A stretch of 64,000 nucleotides of DNA from Woeseia sp037968755 (GTDB taxonomy: Bacteria; Pseudomonadota; Gammaproteobacteria; Steroidobacterales; Woeseiaceae): positions 31,592-95,591 of the forward strand of contig JBBKWB010000005.1 of NCBI GenBank assembly GCA_037968755.1, in the 5' to 3' direction. Position numbers and translations under genes: made by a program. The notes under the pieces were generated by a model. It was not told the origin of the DNA. It worked only from the letters and a program-made list of their open reading frames with translations, and did no database searches. Below, one piece after another: positions 26,387 to 35,835 of the stretch; the first letter of the stretch is position 1; every line of letters starts with the position of its first letter.

Positions 26387-26748
26387 CTTTGTGCCTCGCG
26401 CGGACTGAAACGCCAGAGAAACAGGTACGCAAGGCTGATAAAGAACGGCAAGGTTGCCACCGCCAGCATATTCTGGACGACGTCTTCGTCATTGATAAAG
26501 AATCCGAACCCGGCGCCGGCCAGCGCCAGCGCCATGGCGAGGACTCCGCGACGCAGATCTGTATTTTCGGGTTTGCGCGGTTCACTGAGTCGGTCGATCA
26601 ACTCAGGGCTCAACTCATGACCCTTCTCCAACGCGACGCGAATCGTCTGTTGCATGTCGCAACGCGTTCGGTATCGAAAGTAGAAAAACAGCGAGATGAC
26701 CATGCCGATCATCAGGAACATTACGACAGGTATCATTTCTTCGTTCAT
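26383..26748 (-). CDS. Small two-segment membrane protein, DUF6249-like
   Basis: 121 residues from ATG 26748 with GGAG six bases upstream. Hydrophobic segments lie at about 5-25 (IPVVMFLMIGMVISLFFYF), 69-86 (VLAMALALAGAGFGFFI) and 93-113 (NMLAVATLPFFISLAYLFLW). A cytosolic helix RVALEKGHELSPELIDRL sits between the first two. It resembles DUF6249 proteins, which often sit next to ECF sigma genes; it is the first gene of this sigma operon and its stop overlaps the sigma start. The role is unknown. Confidence 0.75.
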   Translation of the reverse strand: MNEEMIPVVMFLMIGMVISLFFYFRYRTRCDMQQTIRVALEKGHELSPELIDRLSEPRKPENTDLRRGVLAMALALAGAGFGFFINDEDVVQNMLAVATLPFFISLAYLFLWRFSPREAQS

Positions 26749-26962
26749 TGCTTACTCCAGTTTTGCTTGCACACGCGGTGCCGACTACTGATCAGATGCT
26801 CGCTGACCGGGTTTTGGATGCAAACGAACCAATCTTCCATCAGCACCCGCTGCTCCAATTTTTTCATCTTTATTCAATAACTTACATAGATTCCAGCCAC
26901 TTGGGGCTGCCGGACCAGGTCGGTTCATAACCCGAATTGCCGACCCGGGCGTTTACCTATGC

Positions 26963-27799
26963 ATGCCCAGCCTGCCGAAAATCGATCCTCGCTACTACCA
27001 GATTGCCGTGTTGTCGGCGCTGCTGGCGGTTGCCGTGCTGTACCTGAATATCGGCATCCAGTTCACGCAGGTGCTCCTTGTTCTCCTCGCAGCCCAGCTG
27101 ACCCAGTTTATAGCTGGCAGACTCACTGGCGTACCGACATTCGATCCGCGCAGCGCGCTGGTCACGACTTTGTCACTGTGCCTGCTACTCCGCACTGACC
27201 TTCTTGCCATTGCAGCACTCGCCGCCGTCCTCGCGATTGGCAGTAAATTCGTGTTGCGAGTCAATGGCAAGCACGTGTTCAACCCTGCGAACTTTGCAAT
27301 TGTCGGCCTGATGCTGGTCAGCGATCATGCCTGGATATCAACCGGCCAGTGGGGCAGCGCAACAATCGGGGCGTTTGCCCTGGCGTGCCTCGGATTCATC
27401 GTCCTTACCCGCGCTCGCCGTGCGGAAACTACGCTGGCCTTTCTCGGCGCCTATGCAGCACTCCTCGTTGGCCGCGCACTGTGGCTGGGTGATCCGCTTA
27501 CGATTCCGCTGCATCACCTGCAAAACGGTGCGTTGCTGATCTTCGCGTTTTTCATGATTTCCGACCCGAAGACAACGCCGAACAGTGCGCCCGGTCGGCT
27601 GTTGTTCGGCGGCCTCATTGCGCTCGCCGCATTCTGTATCCAGTTTGTTTACTACCAGCCATACGGACCACTGCTTGCGCTGTTCTTTGGTGCGCCGCTA
27701 ACACCGCTCATTGATGCGTTGCTGAAAGGCAGGCGCTACAGCTGGGCTATACCCAGCACTCTCCCTGTTTCAACACCCGACTCCGAAGGAGCAAGATAA
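26963..27799 (+). CDS. RnfD/NqrB-like membrane protein
   Basis: 278 residues with about 8-10 hydrophobic segments. KHVFNPANFAIVGLM and MISDPKTTPNSAPGRLLFG match the conserved loops of the NQR2/RnfD/RnfE family; a Thr in the second loop is where Rnf/Nqr subunits attach FMN covalently. No other rnf or nqr genes are nearby, so this is a stand-alone member. Its TAA overlaps the ATG of the DUF2330 gene (TAATG), so the pair is translated together and may form a membrane redox unit with a secreted partner. Confidence 0.8.
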   Translation: MPSLPKIDPRYYQIAVLSALLAVAVLYLNIGIQFTQVLLVLLAAQLTQFIAGRLTGVPTFDPRSALVTTLSLCLLLRTDLLAIAALAAVLAIGSKFVLRVNGKHVFNPANFAIVGLMLVSDHAWISTGQWGSATIGAFALACLGFIVLTRARRAETTLAFLGAYAALLVGRALWLGDPLTIPLHHLQNGALLIFAFFMISDPKTTPNSAPGRLLFGGLIALAAFCIQFVYYQPYGPLLALFFGAPLTPLIDALLKGRRYSWAIPSTLPVSTPDSEGAR

Positions 27800-29136
27800 T
27801 GCGATTTTTTATTGTAATTGGCGTTGCACTCGCCACGATTGGCATTAGTGCAACCGCCGAGGCTTTTTGCGGCTTCTACGTAGCGCGTGCCGACACCAGC
27901 CTTTATAACAAGGCGTCCCAGGTTGTACTGGTGCGCGATGGCGACCGCACAGTCGTTACGATGGCCAACGATTTCCAGGGTGACACCCAGGACTTCGCGA
28001 TCGTCGTTCCGGTGCCAACATTTCTCGAACGCGAGCAGATCAATGTTGCCGAAGGAGGCTTGATCGAACACCTCGATGCCTACACTGCGCCCCGGCTCGT
28101 TGAATATCACGATTCGGATCCCTGCATGCTGTACGAACGGGATGAGGTCGCGATGCGCAGTGCATTGCCGCAGGCAGCCGCGGAGATGAAATCCCGCCGG
28201 AACGACCTGGGCGTGACTATCGAAGCTAGCTATACCGTCGGCGAGTACGACATCCTGATCCTGTCCGCCGAGGAAAGTGGCGGCCTCATTCGTTGGCTGA
28301 AAGACAACGGCTATCGAATACCGGCCGGTGCGGAGTCCGTCGTTAACAGCTACCTCAAACAGGACATGCGCTTTTTCGTCGCGAAGGTGAACCTGGAAGA
28401 GCAAAGCCGTCTCGGTTTCGCGAAGCTTCGCCCCTTGCAGATCGCATATGAGAGCAATCGCTTCATGCTGCCAATCCGGCTTGGAACGGTTAATGCCAAA
28501 GCCGAGCAGGAATTGTTCGTTTATGCCCTGACCCGAACTGGACGAGTGGAAACCACGAATTACCGTACGGTCCGCCTGCCCAGTGACAACGAAGTTCCGG
28601 AGTATGTACAGGCCGAGTTCAGTGATTTCTATCGCGCGATGTTTACCCGGCAGACCGAGAAAGAGAACGGTCGCGCGGTGTTTCTTGAATATGCCTGGGA
28701 CATGGCCTGGTGTGACCCTTGCGCCGCTGACCCGCTCAATGCACAGCAACTTCGCAAGCTTGGCGTATTCTGGGCCGATGGCGCGAACGGTTCGCAGCCG
28801 CAAATGAAAATTGCACCGCAGGCACAGAATGTATTCGTCACGCGCTTACATGTGCGCTATGACAGCGAGCATTTTCCGGAAGACCTCATGTTTCATGAGA
28901 CCGGCGATCGCGGCAACTTCCAGGGTCGTTACGTTATTCGGCACCCGTTCAAGGGCCAGGCTTCCTGCAACATGGACAGCTACCAGGCCAGCGTCCGCGA
29001 GCGTCAGCAGCGCGAGGCACAAACCCTTGCCAACCTGACCGGCTGGAATATTGACGACATTCGCGCGCGTATCCCGATGCTTGGCAACGAATCGGGGCCC
29101 GGCGACTTGCCGTGGTGGAAGAAACTCTGGAACTAG
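27799..29136 (+). CDS. Secreted DUF2330 protein
   Basis: 445 residues with an N-terminal signal peptide (FFIVIGVALATIGISATAEA). The mature start FCGFYVARAD and the patterns RDGDRTVVTMANDFQG, DFAIVVPVP and DILILSAEES are typical of DUF2330. Several Cys occur: FCGFY, DPCML, AWCDPCA and ASCNMD, which could form disulfides or bind metal in the periplasm. The function of the family is not known. Tight coupling to the RnfD-like gene implies that the two act together. Confidence 0.88.
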   Translation: MRFFIVIGVALATIGISATAEAFCGFYVARADTSLYNKASQVVLVRDGDRTVVTMANDFQGDTQDFAIVVPVPTFLEREQINVAEGGLIEHLDAYTAPRLVEYHDSDPCMLYERDEVAMRSALPQAAAEMKSRRNDLGVTIEASYTVGEYDILILSAEESGGLIRWLKDNGYRIPAGAESVVNSYLKQDMRFFVAKVNLEEQSRLGFAKLRPLQIAYESNRFMLPIRLGTVNAKAEQELFVYALTRTGRVETTNYRTVRLPSDNEVPEYVQAEFSDFYRAMFTRQTEKENGRAVFLEYAWDMAWCDPCAADPLNAQQLRKLGVFWADGANGSQPQMKIAPQAQNVFVTRLHVRYDSEHFPEDLMFHETGDRGNFQGRYVIRHPFKGQASCNMDSYQASVRERQQREAQTLANLTGWNIDDIRARIPMLGNESGPGDLPWWKKLWN

Positions 29137-29194
29137 GTTCCGGAGTCGCGTTCAGGAACCGGGCAATAGCTGGCACGGGTGCACGCCATCCGTG

Positions 29195-30313
29195 TCAGCT
29201 TTTGCTTGCCTTCCACGCCGCAAGGATGGCCGATTCCCGCTCCGCACTGAAGCCAGCACGTAACGTCGTTGCACGTTCCTCTGGCAGGGTTTTCCACCAA
29301 CTGATCGTATCTCGCGCGGTCTCGCGGGTAGGCCGGATCTTCAGGCCCGCTGCGTAGGCACGATCACCAGGGACTTTTGCGGCGTAGGCCATATCGGCAA
29401 CCGGTGGCACCCAGATCGGCAACTCGCGTCCGCCCGCTTCTTCTGCATCGAGAAACGCGCTATCTACCCATACGGCTGTTGTATCCGCGGCAGTAACTGC
29501 CAGCGAATCGGCGAGCAGGTCACCCATCGTAAACGAACCCGGTGGCGTCACTGTATTGAAAACACCATGCGTGCGCTGTTCGGCAACATCAATCGTGAAG
29601 TTCGCGAGATCGCGGACGTCGATCATCTGAATTTCGTCAGCGGGGGTACCGGGCCAGAGCATCTCACCACCGCGCAGCGTACGCGCAGGCCAATACGTGT
29701 ATCGATCCGTTCGATCGCCGGGGCCACAAATATAGGTTGGTCGCAATACGGCCACGCGATCCTCACCGAATTCCGCCTGCGCCCGTTGTTCGCAAAGCGC
29801 CTTTAGCGGACCGTAAGTCTCGTTCGTGACTTCTTCGACTGAGGCATCCGCCATCGTCGCAAGTAGCGCGTCCTCATCCAACGGCGCAGCAAAATTCGCG
29901 TACGCGGAAATACTGGAAATGTAGATATAGTGTGCAGCGGCTCCTTTTAGGAGGCGCGCAGAGTCTGCGACATGCCGCGGCACGTAGCCGGAATTGTCGA
30001 TAACCACATCCCAGCGCGGGCCTCGCAAGTCGTCCAGCCCGTTGTTCCGGTCGCCGACATAAGTGACAAGATCAGGAAACAAGTCGTCGTTGGTCTTGCC
30101 ACGATTAAACAGCTCAACACTATGCCCGCGACGCAGCGCTTCGCGAACCATGTGCGGACCAATAAAGCCAGTGCCACCAAGTACGAGGATACGCAGAGCC
30201 GCTGCCTTTTGTTCTTCATGGTGTGCCGCGTTCGCCGGCAATGAGCCGCTGGCGGCGGCTGCGCCACCGAGCAGGCTGGCTTGCAGCAATCGTCGTCTTT
30301 GCTTGTTCATCAT
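29195..30313 (-). CDS. Tat-exported NAD-dependent epimerase/dehydratase-like protein
   Basis: 372 residues from ATG 30313 (AAGGGA just upstream; ATG 30310 is equally possible). The N-terminus KQRRRLLQASLLGGAAAASG is a twin-arginine signal. The mature part has the Rossmann motif LRILVLGGTGFIGPHMV, YIYISSISAYAN in place of the usual Ser-Thr site, a Tyr-x3-Lys-like YGPLK, and RPTYICGPGDRTDRY. It is an extended-SDR fold expected to fold with NAD(P) in the cytosol and then be exported. The reaction is unknown; a periplasmic NAD-dependent enzyme would be unusual. Confidence 0.85.
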   Translation of the reverse strand: MMNKQRRRLLQASLLGGAAAASGSLPANAAHHEEQKAAALRILVLGGTGFIGPHMVREALRRGHSVELFNRGKTNDDLFPDLVTYVGDRNNGLDDLRGPRWDVVIDNSGYVPRHVADSARLLKGAAAHYIYISSISAYANFAAPLDEDALLATMADASVEEVTNETYGPLKALCEQRAQAEFGEDRVAVLRPTYICGPGDRTDRYTYWPARTLRGGEMLWPGTPADEIQMIDVRDLANFTIDVAEQRTHGVFNTVTPPGSFTMGDLLADSLAVTAADTTAVWVDSAFLDAEEAGGRELPIWVPPVADMAYAAKVPGDRAYAAGLKIRPTRETARDTISWWKTLPEERATTLRAGFSAERESAILAAWKASKS

Positions 30314-30449
30314 GGTCCCTTGTTTTTTGTTCACCGGAAAACTCTTTGTGACCGGGCTGTGCAGGCAGTGTTCACTGTCGACTGGCAATATCGCACCTCG
30401 GAGCACTGTGCCAGAATCAACTGGCTACCGCGAGGCAGGAGATTAGCCA

Positions 30450-30926
30450 ATGAGCAAGCAACAACCTTTATCCAGGGCCGCGACAGACGTCCCTTCGAGG
30501 TCGGGTTCGAGCTACCCGGAAGTTTACCGTGCCGCTGTGGAAGGTCGCAGTAAACGTGCCTTGGGCGATGTTTATTCGTTGACGGCATTCGGGGTAAACC
30601 ACGTCGAACTGGCACCCGGCAGTTGTTCTGCACAACGTCACTGGCACACTCACGAGGACGAATTCGTGTACGTATTGAGCGGCGAGATAACGCTGCTTAC
30701 GGACAACGGCGAAGAACTGATGCGCCCTGGCGACATGGCTGCATTCAAAGCCGGCGTAGCCAACGGTCACCTGTTACGCAATGACAGCAAGGAAACCGTT
30801 GTCTACCTGGAAGTGGGCAATCGTGACAATAACGATGCGGTGTTGTACCCGGATATCGACCTTGAATTGCGCCCGGCCGGCGATGGCAAGCGTGAGTTCC
30901 GGCGACACAACGGCGACGCCTGGTAG
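30450..30926 (+). CDS. Cupin-domain protein
   Basis: 158 residues forming one cupin barrel. Motif 1 is RHWHTHEDEFVYVLSGEITL with two His and a Glu as metal ligands, and motif 2 is RPGDMAAFKAGVANGHLLRN with a third His. It ends with RDNNDAVLYPDIDLELR, a feature seen in cupins resembling a group of transcription-associated or sugar-binding proteins. The substrate is unknown. It is divergent from the epimerase-like gene and converges with korB. Confidence 0.85.
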   Translation: MSKQQPLSRAATDVPSRSGSSYPEVYRAAVEGRSKRALGDVYSLTAFGVNHVELAPGSCSAQRHWHTHEDEFVYVLSGEITLLTDNGEELMRPGDMAAFKAGVANGHLLRNDSKETVVYLEVGNRDNNDAVLYPDIDLELRPAGDGKREFRRHNGDAW

Positions 30927-30934
30927 GCACTACG

Positions 30935-31990
30935 TTAGCGGTAGCTACCCATAACCTTGGCCAGTGTCGCTTTACCGGGATTCAGCTCATTGTAGGGAAT
31001 CTTGGCCAAGGGCCGGTCGACACTGCCGGACAGATCGTGCATATCGCCGGCTTCCTTATCGATATACAACAGGCCGGTAATTATCTCGCCTGCACGAACG
31101 CTGCTGCGCAGAAAAGAGAATGCAGCTTCGCGACTGGTTGGGTCGTAGCCTTTATCAACTTTTCGAAACACCAGCTTGCTTCCGTCATGCATCTCGATCG
31201 GCATGGCTTCGCCTTCATCATAAGACGCCAGGATTTCCTTGGCCGGTGGCACGAAATCCGCGTCAATGACGTGGTGATAGAACTCGCGTGTATGCGCGTA
31301 GCTCTTGGTCGAGCCCACGTGATCGTTGAAGGTCACGCAGGGACTGATGATGTCGAGCAGAGCAAATCCCTTGTGAGTCAATGCGCCTTTTATTAAGGGC
31401 ACGAGTTGTTTCTTGTCTCCAGAGAAACCGCGTGCAATATAGGTAGCTCCCAGGCCAATAGCAGTACTGACGGGGTCAATCGGCATTTGCCGGTTCGCAG
31501 GACCTTTTTTCGCTGTGCTGCCGACGTCGGCTGAAGCAGAGTACTGGCCCTTCGTCAGGCCATAAACACCGTTGTTCTCGATGATGTAACACATATTCAG
31601 ATTGCGCCGGATCACGTGCGCAAACTGGCCCATACCAATGGACAGTGAATCACCGTCACCGGATACACCGATGTACAGCAAGTCTTTGTTGGCCGCGTTT
31701 GCGCCTGTGGTGACGGACGGCATGCGCCCGTGCACCGAGTTGAAACCGTGCGATTGGCTTACAAAATAGGCGGGTGTCTTGGACGAGCAGCCAATGCCGC
31801 TCATTTTTCCCAGCATGTGCGGTTCGATTCCCAACTCGAATACCGCCTGGATCAGAGCCGCAGTAATTGAATCGTGACCGCAACCAGCGCACAGAGTGGA
31901 CACTGCACCTTCGTAGTCGCGCTCCAATAAGCCCAACGCATTGCGCGGCGCCTTGGGGTGCGAAATCTTGGGTTTGCCGATATAGCTCAT
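30935..31990 (-). CDS. korB: 2-oxoacid:ferredoxin oxidoreductase, beta subunit (KorB-like)
   Basis: 351 residues. It carries the TPP-binding segment GDGDSLSIGMGQFAHVIRRN followed by ENNGVYGLTKGQ, the 4Fe-4S-related LCAGCGH and the downstream SGIGCSS. This is the catalytic beta subunit of the 2-oxoglutarate or related 2-oxoacid oxidoreductases, which split a 2-oxoacid with CoA and pass electrons to ferredoxin. It starts at ATG 31990, 26 bases after korA. The best guess for the substrate is 2-oxoglutarate from the family resemblance. Confidence 0.92.
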   Translation of the reverse strand: MSYIGKPKISHPKAPRNALGLLERDYEGAVSTLCAGCGHDSITAALIQAVFELGIEPHMLGKMSGIGCSSKTPAYFVSQSHGFNSVHGRMPSVTTGANAANKDLLYIGVSGDGDSLSIGMGQFAHVIRRNLNMCYIIENNGVYGLTKGQYSASADVGSTAKKGPANRQMPIDPVSTAIGLGATYIARGFSGDKKQLVPLIKGALTHKGFALLDIISPCVTFNDHVGSTKSYAHTREFYHHVIDADFVPPAKEILASYDEGEAMPIEMHDGSKLVFRKVDKGYDPTSREAAFSFLRSSVRAGEIITGLLYIDKEAGDMHDLSGSVDRPLAKIPYNELNPGKATLAKVMGSYR

Positions 31991-32016
31991 ACGTAAATCC
32001 TGGTAATCGCCTCAGA

Positions 32017-33819
32017 TCAGGCGGCCTGCCCCTTGGCATGCACCTTCTGTACTTCATCAACCACGAACTGTGCATGCATTGGCATGCCACTGTAATGCAG
32101 TAGCGGCTTCAGCTTGGCCGGGTCGATCTCAAGATCCAGGATCAGCAACGAACGCAGTTGCGCGTCCCGATTCTGTTCGACCACGTAAACCCGCTCGTGT
32201 TTCGCGATGAAGTCCTTGATGGCATCGCTGAACGGAAACGACTTCACTCGGCAAACGTTCAGGCTGATACCTGCTTCACCCAGACGCTCCATGGCTTCCT
32301 TTACAGCGCCGTCGCAGCTGCCGATCGTAACGATTGCTTCCTTGTTGAACTTGGAATACGCAATGTCCGGTGCCGGAACCATCTTGCGAGCCGTTTCCCA
32401 TTTGACCAGTAAGCGATCGACAACTTCCTGGTACTCGGCACAGTCTTCCGTGTAGCCGCCAAACTTGTTGTGTCCCGAACCGCGCGTAAAAAATGAGCCC
32501 TTGGGATGCTCGCCGGGCAGTGTCCGGTAAGTAATGCCGTCACCATCGCTGTCGAGATAACGATAGAACTTATCCATTCCGTCGAGTTGCTCTGCGGTCA
32601 ACACCTTGCCGCGATCCGGAACGTAATTCTCGTCCCATTCGAAATCGGGGCACATCCAGTCGTTCATACCGATATCAAGGTCTGAAAGAACCATGACCGG
32701 TGTTTGCAATCGGTCCGCCAGATCGAACGCTTCGACGGACATATAAAAACATTCCTGCGGGTTCGCCGGGAACAATAAGACGTGTTTCGTATCACCGTGC
32801 GACGCATACGCGCAGGCCATCAGGTCGCATTGCTGGGTGCGTGTCGGCATTCCGGTAGACGGACCCGTACGCTGCACGTCGAAAATCACCGCTGGCACTT
32901 CCGCGTAATAGGCGAAACCGATGAACTCGTTCATCAGCGATATGCCAGGGCCGCTAGTTGGCGTGAATGCGCGTGCGCCGTTCCAGCTGGCGCCCAACAC
33001 GACGCCGATAGCTGCCAGCTCGTCTTCTGCCTGCACGATGCAAAATTTCTTGCCACCACTTGTCTCTTCAATGCGAAACTGTTTACAGAATGCTTTGAAT
33101 GCGTCCATTAGTGAGGTTGATGGTGTTATTGGATACCAGGCACCCACGGTGGCGCCGGCATAAACACAGCCAAGACCTGCAGCTGTGTTGCCGTCGATCA
33201 TGATGTGCCCTTTGGTCTTGTCCATACGCTTGACGGTTTTGGACAACGGGCAGCTGAAGTGCTCGAGCGCGTAGTCGTAGCCAAGTCGAATTGCCTTGAG
33301 ATTGGATTCCACCAACTTCTTCTTGGTGGCGAAGGTCTCGTCCAGCAGTTCCGTGATGACATCCAGCTCAATATTCAGCAGTGCTGCCAGCGCGCCGACA
33401 TAGGCAATATTCTTCAACAATATGCGTGCCCGTGCACCGTCGAAACTTTCATTGCACATTTTCGACAGCGGGATACCGAGAACGTGGATGTCTTCGCGAT
33501 TGAGCTGGCGATGCCGTGGCCACGTGGAATCGTAAATTAGCCAGCCACCCGGTGCGACCTCAGCCATATCCTGGGCATAGGTCTGCGCGTTCATTGCGAC
33601 CATCACGTCGACCCGGTCTGCCCGCGCCTGATAGCCATCAGCCGTCACCCGCACTTCATACCAGGTAGGCAGGCCCTGAATGTTCGAGGGGAAATAGTTT
33701 TTGCCGACGACCGGAATGCCCATGCGAAATATCGCTTTCATGAGCAAGCCGTTAGCACTGGCGGAGCCGGTGCCGTTAACCGTGGCAACTTTAATTACAA
33801 CGTCGTTTACTGTGGACAC
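32017..33819 (-). CDS. korA: 2-oxoacid:ferredoxin oxidoreductase, fused gamma-alpha subunit (KorA-like)
   Basis: 600 residues. Residues about 1-185 are the gamma part (KVATVNGTGSASANGLLMKA, VMVAMNAQTY). The alpha part follows (NTAAGLGCVYAGATVGAWYPITPSTSLMDAF as two overlapping segments, QAEDELAAIGVVLGASWNGA, FTPTSGPGISLMNEFIGFA). The YPITPS motif and the acidic QAEDE pocket bind TPP/substrate. With KorB it forms the core enzyme. No separate ferredoxin-like delta subunit gene is seen; the upstream GltD-like protein carries ferredoxin-type clusters. Confidence 0.92.
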   Translation of the reverse strand: MSTVNDVVIKVATVNGTGSASANGLLMKAIFRMGIPVVGKNYFPSNIQGLPTWYEVRVTADGYQARADRVDVMVAMNAQTYAQDMAEVAPGGWLIYDSTWPRHRQLNREDIHVLGIPLSKMCNESFDGARARILLKNIAYVGALAALLNIELDVITELLDETFATKKKLVESNLKAIRLGYDYALEHFSCPLSKTVKRMDKTKGHIMIDGNTAAGLGCVYAGATVGAWYPITPSTSLMDAFKAFCKQFRIEETSGGKKFCIVQAEDELAAIGVVLGASWNGARAFTPTSGPGISLMNEFIGFAYYAEVPAVIFDVQRTGPSTGMPTRTQQCDLMACAYASHGDTKHVLLFPANPQECFYMSVEAFDLADRLQTPVMVLSDLDIGMNDWMCPDFEWDENYVPDRGKVLTAEQLDGMDKFYRYLDSDGDGITYRTLPGEHPKGSFFTRGSGHNKFGGYTEDCAEYQEVVDRLLVKWETARKMVPAPDIAYSKFNKEAIVTIGSCDGAVKEAMERLGEAGISLNVCRVKSFPFSDAIKDFIAKHERVYVVEQNRDAQLRSLLILDLEIDPAKLKPLLHYSGMPMHAQFVVDEVQKVHAKGQAA

Positions 33820-33895
33820 GAACGATACCCTGGGCTCTTGTTAATACGGACCGGCAAAATCATGAAAGCATCCCTGGCGGTCCCGAAGTCAGTCA

Positions 33896-35722
33896 TCAGC
33901 CAGCTTTGGCCCGTTGCCGATCAGGGGCCGCTTCGTCCGCGGCGTACGGGATCAGGACAGTGGACTTCTGCATATCCCAGGCGCCCGTTGGACAACGCTC
34001 GGCACACAGACTGCAATGCACGCAAAGATCTTCGTCTTTGACCATGACGCGCTTGGTTTGCGGCAGCACATCCGAGACATACAGCGCCTGCTCATGGTTT
34101 TCTGCCGGCGCCGACAGCCGGGTTCGAAGATCGGCCTCTTCGCCGCCTTCCGTAATCGTCAGGCAATTCACCGGGCAGATATCGATGCAGGCATCACATT
34201 CGATGCACAGTTTCTCAGTGAATACAGTCTGAATATCGCAATTCAGACAGCGCTCGACTTCCTTGATGGTCTGCTCAACATCGAAGCCAAGCTCTACTTC
34301 GATGTCGATGTTCTTGAAGCGTTCCCGCAAATCCACGTGCGGCATCAGGCGACGTTCGGAAGCGTCGTAGTTATTCGAGAAACTCCATTCATGCATGCCC
34401 ATCTTCTGGGTGGCGAGGTTCATGCCATGCGGCAGGCGCTCATGCAGATCTTCGTTCTGGCAATACTTGTGAATGGAAATTGCCGCCTGGTGGCCGTGCG
34501 CAACGGCCCAGATAATGTTCTTCGGGCCAAATGCCGAATCACCGCCGAAGAATACGCCGTCACGGCTACACATCATCGTGGTCTCATCGACCACCGGGCA
34601 TTCCCATTGGTCGAACTCGATACCGATATCGCGCTCAATCCACGGGAAGGCATTTTCCTGGCCAATGGCCAGAATGACGTCATCGCAGGGAATAATCGTT
34701 TCACCGGTCACTGTGCCGCGATCGATGCCGCCTTTGTCATCGACATTGTATTCCATGAGTTCGAACTTCATGCCGACCAGTTTGCCATTCTCGACGACGA
34801 ATTCTTTGGGCGAGTGGTTGATGACGATCTCGACGTTCTCTTCTTCGGCGTCCTCGAGCTCCCAGTCGGAGGCTTTGAAGAAACCGCGCGGTTTGCGCGC
34901 CATCACCTTGACGTTATCCGCACCGATGCGCAGTGAAGTGCGGCAGCAGTCCATTGCGGTATTGCCGACACCGATGATAAGGACCTTCTTGCCGATCGAT
35001 TCGGTATGTTCGAACGCGACAGACTCGAGCCAGTCGATGCCTATGTGGATATTGTCGGTATCGTGCCGGCCCGGCAGCTCGAGCTCCTTGCCGCGCGGTG
35101 CACCCGTACCAACGAACACGGCATCAAAGCCATCGTCCTGCAGCATCGTCTTGAGGCTGTCGATCCTGTGATTGAGCTTGAGCTCGGCTCCCATGTCGAC
35201 GACATAGCCGATTTCCTCGTCCAGCACCTTGGGCGGCAGGCGAAAACGCGGAATATTTGTGCGCATCAGACCACCGGTGTCGTGCAGCGCCTCGAAAATG
35301 GTCACTTCGTAACCCAATGGCAGCAGGTCGTTGGCCACGGTCAGGGATGCGCAACCCGCGCCTATCAGAGCGACTTTTTTGCCGTTGGTCTTCGCTGGAG
35401 CCTTCGGCAGCCGCGCCGAAATGTCCTCGCGAAGATCAGCAGCGACGCGCTTCAGGCGACAAATCGCGACCGGTTTGTCCTCTATCCGGCCGCGCCGACA
35501 GGCAGGCTCACAAGGCCGGTCACAAACCCGCCCCAGGATGCCCGGAAACACGTTGGATTCGCGATTAAGCATGTAGGCGTCGGAAAACTGCCCCTGGGCG
35601 ATCATCCGGATATAGGCAGGAACGTCTGTGTGAGCCGGACAGGCCCACTGACAATCAACGACCTTATGGAAGTAATCCGGCTTGGAGGTGTCTGTTGGTT
35701 TCATCGACATAATGCCCGGCAT
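33896..35722 (-). CDS. GltD-like FAD oxidoreductase with C-terminal 2[4Fe-4S] domain
   Basis: 608 residues (ATG 35722; ATG 35710 or 35704 are alternatives). The N-terminal Cys motif DCQWACPAHTDVPAYI, with GRVCDRPCEPACRRG, is the [4Fe-4S] part of glutamate-synthase beta-like proteins. Two nucleotide folds follow: VALIGAGCASLTVANDL for FAD and VLIIGVGNTAMDCCRTS for NAD(P). The C-terminus has two ferredoxin clusters, CIECDACIDICPVNC and CVHCSLCAERCPTG. It is the first gene of the korAB operon and probably moves electrons between NAD(P)H and the oxidoreductase, taking the place of a separate ferredoxin subunit. Confidence 0.9.
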   Translation of the reverse strand: MPGIMSMKPTDTSKPDYFHKVVDCQWACPAHTDVPAYIRMIAQGQFSDAYMLNRESNVFPGILGRVCDRPCEPACRRGRIEDKPVAICRLKRVAADLREDISARLPKAPAKTNGKKVALIGAGCASLTVANDLLPLGYEVTIFEALHDTGGLMRTNIPRFRLPPKVLDEEIGYVVDMGAELKLNHRIDSLKTMLQDDGFDAVFVGTGAPRGKELELPGRHDTDNIHIGIDWLESVAFEHTESIGKKVLIIGVGNTAMDCCRTSLRIGADNVKVMARKPRGFFKASDWELEDAEEENVEIVINHSPKEFVVENGKLVGMKFELMEYNVDDKGGIDRGTVTGETIIPCDDVILAIGQENAFPWIERDIGIEFDQWECPVVDETTMMCSRDGVFFGGDSAFGPKNIIWAVAHGHQAAISIHKYCQNEDLHERLPHGMNLATQKMGMHEWSFSNNYDASERRLMPHVDLRERFKNIDIEVELGFDVEQTIKEVERCLNCDIQTVFTEKLCIECDACIDICPVNCLTITEGGEEADLRTRLSAPAENHEQALYVSDVLPQTKRVMVKDEDLCVHCSLCAERCPTGAWDMQKSTVLIPYAADEAAPDRQRAKAG

Positions 35723-35835
35723 TGTTCGTGAACGCCGGGCTGCGGTCTGCGCCGCCGTTGCAGGTACGTTTGGCCGCTAGCATAACGGGATCAAGCGGAA
35801 AGTAAACAGGCAGCCAATTTTCACTCGGCAGCGAG

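Noticed and set aside
27736..28803. 355-residue leftward frame opposite the DUF2330 gene
   Set aside because: Shadow of the DUF2330 gene; no recognisable domain and it crosses the RnfD/DUF2330 junction.
33914..34936. 340-residue rightward frame opposite the GltD-like gene
   Set aside because: It is antisense to conserved Fe-S and nucleotide motifs on the other strand and shows no motif of its own.
30935..35722. Evidence for a reductive TCA cycle
   Set aside because: Only a KorAB-type enzyme is seen; there is no ATP-citrate lyase or fumarate reductase in the window, so autotrophy cannot be claimed.
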